64,000 bases of DNA from Archivesica marissinica (taxonomy: Eukaryota > Mollusca > Bivalvia > Venerida > Vesicomyidae): positions 48,213,301 through 48,277,300 of the forward strand of contig CM026400.1 of the NCBI GenBank assembly GCA_014843695.1. The letters run 5' to 3'. The translations under genes and the position numbers were made by a program. Shown piece after piece: positions 21,301 through 33,300 of this stretch. Position 1 is the stretch's first letter. Every line of letters starts with the position of its first letter. The notes beneath the pieces were generated by a model that made no database searches, had not been told where the DNA came from, and saw only the letters and a program-made list of their open reading frames with translations.

Positions 21301-24300
21301 GCCAGTCATAGAAGCATGGTTCACCGAGCTGTCAATTTGCCAGTCATAGAAACATGGTTCACCGGACTGTCAATTTGCCAGTCATAGAAACATGGTTCAC
21401 CGGGCTGTCAATTTGCCAGTTGTAGAGACATGGTTCACCTGGCTGTCTATTTGCCAGTTGTAGAGGCATGGTTCACCTGGCTGTCTATTTGCCAGTTGTA
21501 GAGACATGGTTCACCTGGCTGTCTATTTGCCAGTTGTAGAGGCATGGTTCACCTGGCTGTCAGTTTGCCAGTTGTAGAGACATGGTTCACCTGGCTGTCT
21601 ATTTGCCAGTTGTAGAGGCATGGCTCACCTGGCTGTCTATTTGCCAGTTGTAGAGACATGGTTCACCAGGCTGTCAATTGTAGAGGCATGGTTCACCAGG
21701 CTGTCAGTTTGCCAGTTGTAGAGGCATGGTTCACCTGGCTGTCTATTTGCAAGTCATAGTAGCATGGTTCACTGAGCTGTCAATTTGCCAGTCATAGAAG
21801 CATGGTTCACCGAGCTGTCAATTTGCCAGTCATAGAAACATGGTTCACCGGACTGTCAATTTGCCAGTCATAGAAACATGGTTCACCGGGCTGTCAATTT
21901 GCCAGTCATAGAAGCATGGTTCACCGGGCTGCCAATTTGCCAGTCATAGAAACATGGTTCACCGGGCTGTCAATTTGCCAGTCACAGAAGCAGGGTTTGT
22001 CGAGTTGTAAAATGGTGAATAATTGGTAGATAAGAACCCCCCCCCAGACTGGAGGGTCATAACTTTATCTACATATGGTGCAGCAAGACTGACCCGGAGA
22101 GAACAAGCGACCTTCCATAACATATAATTATGTTGTACAGTGACCACTTTCAATATTTACCTTCCAGTTCGCTGGTGTGGCTACTTTCTTCTGAGCCGTC
22201 AACTGGAGGGACTCCACAACTCTCAATATTTCACTGAAAATATATATTGCAAATCTCATAATCCCATCAAATCTGGTCCATTCTTCTATATAGCTCTTAA
22301 CCAGCCAGCCAATGGAATCACACACAAATGACTGCTTAGCACAGGTGGCTACTTAATAGAGGTCAAATGTATAACAAAGTAACATATTGGGAATCTGAAA
22401 ACTGGCTGTTTAATAGAGGTGACCACTAACACAGGTTTGACTGTATATCCACCATGCTTCAAATTCATCACCTATATATCCACAAAGTTTCAAAAAAATT
22501 CATCAACACTTTTTTGAGTTAATCTGCTATCAGACAGACAGACAAACAGACAGACACGCAGCAAAACTTAATAACCCCTGCTCCTATGGTGGATTCAATA
22601 CAAGCTTGAAATAACAATGTTTTATTGCAGATAAACGCAGTAATTTACTTTTTGCGTATTTACATATTTTACCCCTTTTAAGCAGCCACCTGTTATAAGC
22701 AGTCACTTTCTATACTTATATTGACTGGCTGCTAAACTCATTGCATGCTGGGTAAAATAGAGGCTATAAATAGTTCAAATAATTGTAGCAGCCGAAAATT
22801 CATTACTATGTTTTTCTTGTTAATTTTATAACTGTAAACTCTGGAAATATGTCATGGAATATGTTTTTTCTTATTAATTTTATAACTGGAAATATGTCAT
22901 GGAATATGTTTTTCTTATTAATTTTTTAACTGTAAACTCTGGAAATATGTCATGGAATATGTTTTTTCTTATTAATTTTATAACTGTAAACTCTGGAAAT
23001 ATGTCATGGAATATGTTTTTTCTTATTAATTTTATAACTGTAAACTCTGGAAATATGTCATGGAATATGTTTTTTCTTATTAATTTTATAACTGTAAACT
23101 CTGGAAATATGTCATGGAATATGTTTTTTCTTATTAATTTTATAACTGTAAACTCTGGAAATATGTCATGGAATATGTTTTTTCTTATTAATTTTATAAC
23201 TGTAAACTCTGGAAATATGTCATGGAATATGTTTTTTCTTATTAATTTTATAACTGTAAACTCTGGAAATATGTCATGGAATATGTTTTTTCTTATTAAT
23301 TTTATAACTGTAAACTCTGGAAATATGTCATGGAATATGTTTTTTCTTATTAATTTTATAACTGTAAACTCTGGAAATATGTCATGGAATATGTTTTTTC
23401 TTATTAATTTTATAACTGTAAACTCTGGAAATATGTCATGGAATATGTTTTTTCTTATTAATTTTATAACTGTAAACTCTGGAAATATGTCATGGAATAT
23501 GTTTTTTCTTATTAATTTTATAACTGTAAACTCTGGAAATATGTCATGGAATATGTTTTNNNNNNNNNNNNNNNNNNNNNNNNNNNNNNNNNNNNNNNNN
23601 NNNNNNNNNNNNNNNNNNNNNNNNNNNNNNNNNNNNNNNNNNNNNNNNNNNNNNNNNNNNNNNNNNNNNNNNNNNNNNNNNNNNNNNNNNNNNNNNNNNN
23701 NNNNNNNNNNNNNNNNNNNNNNNNNNNNNNNNNNNNNNNNNNNNNNNNNNNNNNNNNNNNNNNNNNNNNNNNNNNNNNNNNNNNNNNNNNNNNNNNNNNN
23801 NNNNNNNNNNNNNNNNNNNNNNNNNNNNNNNNNNNNNNNNNNNNNNNNNNNNNNNNNNNNNNNNNNNNNNNNNNNNNNNNNNNNNNNNNNNNNNNNNNNN
23901 NNNNNNNNNNNNNNNNNNNNNNNNNNNNNNNNNNNNNNNNNNNNNNNNNNNNNNNNNNNNNNNNNNNNNNNNNNNNNNNNNNNNNNNNNNNNNNNNNNNN
24001 NNNNNNNNNNNNNNNNNNNNNNNNNNNNNNNNNNNNNNNNNNNNNNNNNNNNNNNNNNNNNNNNNNNNNNNNNNNNNNNNNNNNNNNNNNNNNNNNNNNN
24101 NNNNNNNNNNNNNNNNNNNNNNNNNNNNNNNNNNNNNNNNNNNNNNNNNNNNNNNNNNNNNNNNNNNNNNNNNNNNNNNNNNNNNNNNNNNNNNNNNNNN
24201 NNNNNNNNNNNNNNNNNNNNNNNNNNNNNNNNNNNNNNNNNNNNNNNNNNNNNNNNNNNNNNNNNNNNNNNNNNNNNNNNNNNNNNNNNNNNNNNNNNNN

Positions 24301-27300
24301 NNNNNNNNNNNNNNNNNNNNNNNNNNNNNNNNNNNNNNNNNNNNNNNNNNNNNNNNNNNNNNNNNNNNNNNNNNNNNNNNNNNNNNNNNNNNNNNNNNNN
24401 NNNNNNNNNNNNNNNNNNNNNNNNNNNNNNNNNNNNNNNNNNNNNNNNNNNNNNNNNNNNNNNNNNNNNNNNNNNNNNNNNNNNNNNNNNNNNNNNNNNN
24501 NNNNNNNNNNNNNNNNNNNNNNNNNNNNNNNNNNNNNNNNNNNNNNNNNNNNNNNNNNNTGGCTGTCTATTTGCCAGTTGTAGAGGCATGGCTCACCTGG
24601 CTGTCTATTTGCCAGTTGTAGAGACATGGTTCACCAGGCTGTCAATTGTAGAGGCATGGTTCACCAGGCTGTCAGTTTGCCAGTTGTAGAGGCATGGTTC
24701 ACCTGGCTGTCTATTTGCAAGTCATAGTAGCATGGTTCACTGAGCTGTCAATTTGCCAGTCATAGAAGCATGGTTCACCGAGCTGTCAATTTGCCAGTCA
24801 TAGAAACATGGTTCACCGGACTGTCAATTTGCCAGTCATAGAAACATGGTTCACCGGGCTGTCAATTTGCCAGTCATAGAAGCATGGTTCACCGGGCTGC
24901 CAATTTGCCAGTCATAGAAACATGGTTCACCGGGCTGTCAATTTGCCAGTCACAGAAGCAGGGTTTGTCGAGTTGTAAAATGGTGAATAATTGGTAGATA
25001 AGAACCCCCCCCCAGACTGGAGGGTCATAACTTTATCTACATATGGTGCAGCAAGACTGACCCGGAGAGAACAAGCGACCTTCCATAACATATAATTATG
25101 TTGTACAGTGACCACTTTCAATATTTACCTTCCAGTTCGCTGGTGTGGCTACTTTCTTCTGAGCCGTCAACTGGAGGGACTCCACAACTCTCAATATTTC
25201 ACTGAAAATATATATTGCAAATCTCATAATCCCATCAAATCTGGTCCATTCTTCTATATAGCTCTTAACCAGCCAGCCAATGGAATCACACACAAATGAC
25301 TGCTTAGCACAGGTGGCTACTTAATAGAGGTCAAATGTATAACAAAGTAACATATTGGGAATCTGAAAACTGGCTGTTTAATAGAGGTGACCACTAACAC
25401 AGGTTTGACTGTATATCCACCATGCTTCAAATTCATCACCTATATATCCACAAAGTTTCAAAAAAATTCATCAACACTTTTTTGAGTTAATCTGCTATCA
25501 GACAGACAGACAAACAGACAGACACGCAGCAAAACTTAATAACCCCTGCTCCTATGGTGGATTCAATACAAGCTTGAAATAACAATGTTTTATTGCAGAT
25601 AAACGCAGTAATTTACTTTTTGCGTATTTACATATTTTACCCCTTTTAAGCAGCCACCTGTTATAAGCAGTCACTTTCTATACTTATATTGACTGGCTGC
25701 TAAACTCATTGCATGCTGGGTAAAATAGAGGCTATAAATAGTTCAAATAATTGTAGCAGCCGAAAATTCATTACTATGTTTTTCTTATTAATTTTATAAC
25801 TGTAAACTCTGGAAATATGTCATGGAATATGTTTTTTCCTATTAATTTTATAACTGTAAATTCTGGAAATATGTCATGGAATATGTTTTTCCTATTAATT
25901 TTATAACTGTAAACTGTGGAAATATGTCATGGAATTGTTTTCTACTAATGAAATTGCGCGACATATTTGCATGATTCTTATTTTCCCCGCTAGTGTGCAG
26001 AGAGCTAAGGCAGGTTGGACTGTACTGTACACGCTTTCATCCAAGCCAACAAGAGTGATTAATATATAAGTTGTCAAAGTTTGTTCTACAATCCTCATAA
26101 AAAAAAGAAGTGTCTGATTAGCGCAGTGGTTAGCGCGCTCGCTTCTCACCAATGCAACCCGGGTTCGATCCTCGGACCGGGAAGTATGTGAGATGGTACG
26201 GTGGTCGCCAGATTGGACAGGTGGGTTTTCTCGGGTACTCCAGTTTCCTCCCACACGAATGACCACATATACGCTTTCATCCGAGCCAACGAGAATGATT
26301 AATATAAGTTGTTAGAACTTGTTTCGCAATCGTTGTAAAATAAATAAAGTTTAAAAAAAAAGAGCAAAAGCAGTAATACATTCACTAACTTCCTGAATTA
26401 CGATTCATTGTAATTTTACACTTGTACGATCTGATAAACATAATAATCTTTACCTTCAAACAACCTTCACGTTAAAGCTTAACATTTGTTAACAGGTTAA
26501 CAGGTTAACATAACCATTTGCGAACGTGCTAGTCCTATAAATATTATATTTGACGGTTCATTAAAGCTATATTCCTGTATAATGTATACATATATTCCTG
26601 TATAATGTATACATATATTCCTGTATAATGTATACATATACCGGTATGTGTACAGAATGTTCAATAATAGTGTGATAAGTCTCTTCTTTTTTTTAAACTT
26701 GACATTGAAAGTAGGGAGATTTGGCTTCTGAAAGTGGGAGATTTGGCTTCTGAAAGTGGAAGATTTGGCTTCTGAAGTAGGGAGAATTGGCTTCTGAAGT
26801 AGGGAGATTTGCTTCTGAAAGTGGGAGATTTGGCTTCTGAAGTACATGTAGGGATATTTGGCTTCTGAAAGTGAAGAGATTTGGCTTCTGAAGTAGGGAG
26901 GTTTGGCCTCTGAAAGTAGGTAGATTGGATATCTGAAAGTAGGGAGATTGGCTTCTGAAAGTGGGAGATTTGGTTTCTGAAGTAGGGAGGTTTGGCTTCT
27001 GAAAGTGAAGAGATTTGGCTTCTGAAGTAGGGAGATTTGGCTTCTGAAGTAGGGAGTTTTGTTTTTAGTCTTTTTTTGTTCGGCTCTTTTCATAGCTCCT
27101 TTTCACAGTAAAAAATGAAAATAGCAAAGAAATGATGTTCATTAAAGATATTTATGTTTATTAGTGTAGGATAGGATTTTATTTCCTCTTGTGATCATCG
27201 TAATTTGTATTTTCATGAGATGAAATAAAATCCTATCTTACTATCATTTGCTATGTATACCCCGCACATTTACGATGTAGAATTTGTCTAGTGCGCAGTA

Positions 27301-30300
27301 TACACGGGTACAGCCATCATGACATTTTTTTCATCACGGGATACAACACACAGGAATACAACATGGGGATACAACTTACTCAAAATTTCTTCCCGTTGTA
27401 GCAGGATACAACATTGACAGCATCAGCTTGCATCCGGGGCCGATGATATATACCTAAAACAGATGATAGTATGTTCGTAATCCGGGGCCAACGATAAATA
27501 CATAAATCATAAAATAGTATGTTCATAATCCGGGGCCGACGATAAATACCTAAATCATATAATAGTATGTTCATAATCCGGGGCCGACGATAAATACCTA
27601 AATCATAAAATAGTATGTTCGTAATCCGGGGCCGACGATAAATACCTAAATCATAAAATAGTATGTTCGTAATCCGGGGCCGACGATAAATACCTAAATC
27701 ATAAAATAGTATGTTCATAATCCGGGGCCGACGATAAATACCTAAATCATATAATAGTATGTTCATAATCCGGGGCCGACGATAAATACCTAAATCATAA
27801 AATAGTATGTTCGTAATCCGGGGCCGACGATAAATACCTAAATCATATAATAGTATGTTCATAATCCGGGGCCGACGATAAATACCTAAAGCATATAATA
27901 GTATGTTCATAATCTGGGGCCGATGATAAATACCTAAATCATATAATAGTATGTTCGTAATACGGGGCTAATGATAAATACTTAAATCATATAATAGTAT
28001 GTTCGTAATACGGGGCTAATGATAAATACCTAAATCATATAATAATATGTTCGTAATCCGGAGCTAATGATAAATACCTAAATCATATAATAGTATGTTC
28101 GTAATACGGGGCTAATGATAAATACCTAAATCATATAATAATATGTTCGTAATCCGGGGCCGACGACAAATACCTAAATCATATAATAATATGTTCATAA
28201 TCACAGATTTTAGAAATGTAAAAAACTCTTCAAATTGAAGATAATTGGTGAAGATGTCATGTTTATCCAGGCATACGTGATACAAGGTTAGATCATTGGT
28301 TACGGTTTATAGGGTCCAGGCATACGTGATACAAGGTTAGATCATTGGTTACGGTTTATAGGGTTCAGGCATACGTGATACAAGGTTAGATCATTGGTTA
28401 CGGTTTATAGGGTCCAGGCATACGTGATACGAGGTTAGATCATTGGTTATGGTTTATAGGGTCCAGGCATACCTGATACGAGGTTAGATCATTGGTTATG
28501 GTTTATAGGGTCCAGGCATACGTGATACAAGGTTAGATCATTGGTTATGGTTTATAGGGCCCAGGCATACGTGATACAAGGTTAGATCATTGGTTATGGT
28601 TTATAGAGTCCAGGCATACGTAATACAAGGTTAGATCATTGGTTATGGTTTATAGGGTCCAGGCATACGTGATACAAGGTTAGATCATTGGTTACGGTTT
28701 ATAGGGTCCAGGCATACGTGATACAAGGTTAGATCATTGGTTACGGTTTATAGGGTCCAGGCATACGTGATACAAGGTTAGATCATTGGTTACGGTTTAT
28801 AGAGTCCAGGCATACGTGATACGAGGTTAGATCATTGGTTATGGTTTATAGAGTCCAGGCATACGTAATACAAGGTTAGATCATTGGTTATGGTTTATAG
28901 GGCCCAGGCATACGTGATACAAGGTTAGATCATTGGTTACGGTTTATAGAGTCCAGGCATACGTGATACAAGGTTAGATCATTGGTTATGGTTTATAGGG
29001 TCGAGAGTATGTGATGTCATATTGATATGGTACAGTCATACATGATATAAGTTAATATCATTGGTTACGGTTTATAGGGTCCAGGCATACGTGATACAAG
29101 GTTAGATCATTGGTTACGGTTTATAGGGTCCAGGCATACGTGATACAAGGTTAGATCATTGGTTACGGTTTATAGAGTCCAGGCATACGTGATACGAGGT
29201 TAGATCATTGGTTATGGTTTATAGAGTCCAGGCATACGTAATACAAGGTTAGATCATTGGTTATGGTTTATAGGGCCCAGGCATACGTGATACAAGGTTA
29301 GATCATTGGTTACGGTTTATAGAGTCCAGGCATACGTGATACAAGGTTAGATCATTGGTTATGGTTTATAGGGTCGAGAGTATGTGATGTCATATTGATA
29401 TGGTACAGTCATACGTGATATAAGTTAATATCATTGGTTACGGTTTATAAGGTCCAGTCATACGTGATATAAGTTAATATCATTGGTTACGGTTTATAAG
29501 GTCCAGTCATACGTGATATAAGTTAATATTATTGGTTAAGGTTTATTGGGTTGAGAGTATGTGATCGCAGGATAGATAAACCTACTTACAGCTCTGCAAG
29601 TGAGAGGCATTCCTTTATTGTCCTTCTCTGCTGGGTCCAGCATACCCAGCTGTACGGCAAGGGTGCGCTTGCTGTCATCGATGATTGGGATGTCAAATGA
29701 TTTAGCCTTATTATGTGCTATGATATCCTACAAAAAGGTCATAAAATATATAAATGAAAAATTATTAACATTGTATTCGTATTTTGTGGAAATCGTGATA
29801 GTGCAGTGGTAGCGTGTTCGCTTCAGGTGCGAAAGGGCCAGGGTTTGCGCCCAGCTGTAGCCGTAACGTTTGTGGCCTTAGGCTTGGCATTTAAATTCCA
29901 CATGCCTTCTCTCCCTCATGGCGATGGATTCCATCAGGAATGAGGTCTTGAAGAGTGATTAATATAAGTTGTAGGAACTTGTTTCGAAATCGAGCTGAAA
30001 TTAATTTGTATAAACTAACATTGCATTCATTTCAGACAAATTTGGGACAGATGGTGCACATTACAATATGGATGGGTAGAGCCCAGATCGACAGAGAGTG
30101 AATGAGACTTTATCTATAGAGGGTAACTTCCTTGAGACCCTCTATTTTAATTAAAACATACAGTCGAACCGGTCTTAAGCAGCAAGCTAATGGAATCTCA
30201 TAGAGTGGCTGCTTAGCATAGAGTGGCTGCTTAATGGAGGATAAATCTATAATAAAGTAACATATCTGGAAACTGGCTGCTTAATACAGGTTGGCTGCTT

Positions 30301-33300
30301 AATACAGTTGACCACTAACACAGGTTGGACTCTATATACACATCAAACCTGTGTTAGTGGTCACCTCTATTAAGCAGCCAACCTGTATTAAGCAGCCAGT
30401 TGCCAGATTCCCAATATGTTGTTTTGTTATATATTTGACCTCTATTAAGCAGCCACCTGTGTTAAGCAGCCACTTTCTGTGATTCCCTTGGCTGGCTGCT
30501 TAACACAGGTTTGACTGTATACAATAAAACACTGTTGTGATGTCATACCTGTACTTGCAGTATACAAATACAAAAAACAAGTTTGTTTTAAAGGTTTAAA
30601 GTCTCACTAACACTGAGCACTATTTCAGGCACAGATGGGTACCCAGGTAGAACCACCAACCTACAACAGACCAGCTTTGAGACCCCCAGTGGAATTCAAA
30701 CCTACAGCGGTCATTCGTGTGGGAGGAAACCCACCTGTCCAATCTGGCGACCACCGTACCATCTCACATACTTCCCGGTCAGAGGATCGAACCCGAGTTG
30801 CATTGGTGAGAAGCGAGCGTGCTAACAAGAGATTCAAATTGTAAACTATCCGATTTCATACTTAGTCTAGTAATATCTTCACAAGCTTGTGGATTTATAT
30901 CTACACATGTAGTTAGTTTATACAAATTTATTTTAGCTCGATTGCGAAACAAGTTCTTTCAAACTTGTATTAATCACTCTCGAGACCTCATTCCTGATGG
31001 AATCCATCGCCATGAAGGAGAGAAGAGGGAATGTGGAATTTAAATGCCTTGCCTAAGGGCACAATCGTAACGGCTCCAGCGGGGCTCGAACTCCGGACCT
31101 TTCGCACCTGAAGCGAACGCGCATCCACTGCACTATCACGACTTATATCTAGTTCTAGAATGTACCTTCCCGGAACCCATTGCACGATAACGGTGAAAAC
31201 AACAGCAACGAACGACACAATTCCAACGAGGTTCCGTACCAGGGAAATACGTCATGCAATTTCAATACAATTGTGCCGTAACGTCACAATTCTGATAAAA
31301 TTGTACGATATATTTCCAGAGTTTTCAGTTACAAATAAGAAAAACACAATAATGAATTGTCGTCTGCTACAATTATTGGATCTATTTATAGCCTTTTTAT
31401 TTACCCAGCATGCAAAACAGTTAAATAGAGAAACCTGCTGTTGTAAAGATATGGTACCGTACCGGGGTCCAGCCTTTGTGACTCTTAACGTCATCAACGG
31501 ACAGAGCTATCAGTTTCACGCCCTTCTTCGTGAACGTGGCGGCCATACTGTTGGCCATACCGAGTTCTGTGGTACATACTGGTGTGTAGTCAGCAGGGTG
31601 CGAAAACAGGATTGCCCACCTGAAAATAACATCTAATTTTAGAAATTTATCGATATGCTACATCGCCACTTTCACGTCCATTAATTAATCCTTTGTAGGC
31701 TGAGTAAATAAAATCACATTTGCAAACAACATCGATCCAGATCAGCCGAGGCGCAATGCCGCATCTGATCAGGATCTATGTTGTTTGCTAGTCAGCCAAG
31801 TGTTTTAGCTCCACTTTCCAAATAGCAAACAGCATAGAGCCTGATCAGATGTAGCATTATGCCATCTTATTTGCTATTCAGACAAGTGTTTTAGCTCCAC
31901 TATCCAAACAGCATAGAGCCTGATCAGACGGTACATTCTGGCTCTATGCTGTTTGCAAAAGTGATTTTATCTGCCGCTAGCGTTTTAACAGGTTAATGGT
32001 GATTTATCATGAACGACATATAACAATATGTGTAGTCAAACTTGTCTTAAGCAGCCAGCCAATGGAATCACAGAAAGTGGCTACTTAGCACAGGTGGCTG
32101 CTTAATAGAGGGGAAACATATATAATAATACAACATATCAAGAATCGGGAAACTGGCTGCTTAATACAGGTTAGCTGCTTAATACAGGTGGCTGCTTAAT
32201 AGAGGAGATACGTATATAATACTGTAAGTTAGCTGCTTCGCTTACAACATTATTTATTTCAATAGTTTACATGTAATCCGGAATTAACCGTTAATTAACC
32301 GTTAATTCCTATGCGTCAGAACTCCAAACCATGTTTTATCTGCCAATCAAGAACTTAGAGACAAAATTATTAATATTATTTCTGTTTAAATCAATTATTT
32401 TCTATTGCAAATGTGTCCCAAGAATACCTCCATAAAGTCATGCAGCTCTGTGAACGTGCAGTACATGTTTCTCTTATCATTAACAACTACAGTCAAACCT
32501 GTCTTAAGCAGCCAGCCAAAGGAATCATTGAAAGTGGCTGCTTAGCACAGGTGGCTGCTTAATAGAGGTAAAATGTATAATAAAACAGCATATTGGGAAT
32601 ATGGAAACTGGCTGCTTAATGGAGGCGATCACTAACACAGGTTTGACTGTATTTATAAATATTTCCTATTCCATTTTATATTATAAGACTGGTTGCTATA
32701 GTAACACATTTTCACGAAACAGTCATTTTCACAGAGTTTCCATAACAGCGATAATGGATACTCACAATTTTGTTGAAATTAACTGCTAAATGTTCTCGCC
32801 TCTTCATGGTTCATTTTAGGTCAGAATGTTTAGGAGAATTGAGAAAGCGCGATTGCATCCTTAAAAGCACTCCCTTAACCCATTTCATTCTGGATACCGT
32901 TCAAACAGTATTTGCAAAGAACATAGAGCCAGATCAACCGCCACGGAACGTGCCGTCTGATCAGGCTCTATGCTGTTTGCTATTCAGATGATCTTGCTAA
33001 GACACTGGCTATATAGCAAACAACATAGTTTGCAAAAGCCTTTAAAGGCGTATAGCACAATAATTGATAATCGTCAAAAAAAATTTAAACTTTGCATATA
33101 TTTAGATTAGACATTTCCATGTATGAAAATATTTTAAAACTAGTGGGTCCCCGTGCTCGTTTTTGAGTTATGAGCAATTGAAGAGTGGTACCGTGTACAC
33201 ATTATTGGTCCAAATTTTGACGTCAAAAATGAGCATACAAATTCCTTTAAACATACATAAAAACACTAGAAAATGAGTTTAGTTCCATTTAATATTGCAT

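Noticed and set aside
22880..24689. Open frames of 345-596 codons crossing the N gap
   Set aside because: They consist of 54-bp repeat units plus undetermined bases.
22161..25201. Mutually exclusive alternative exons 5a/5b of PRDX6
   Set aside because: The copies encode the same peptide and their flanks match for >1 kb next to a placeholder gap; an assembly overlap is the simpler explanation.
26110..26185. A functional tRNA gene in the SINE B head
   Set aside because: Same reasoning; the same head-body unit recurs at four other places.
27380..27910. A 176-codon repeat protein on the minus strand
   Set aside because: It reads the exon-4-derived 48-bp array in the wrong frame relative to PRDX6.
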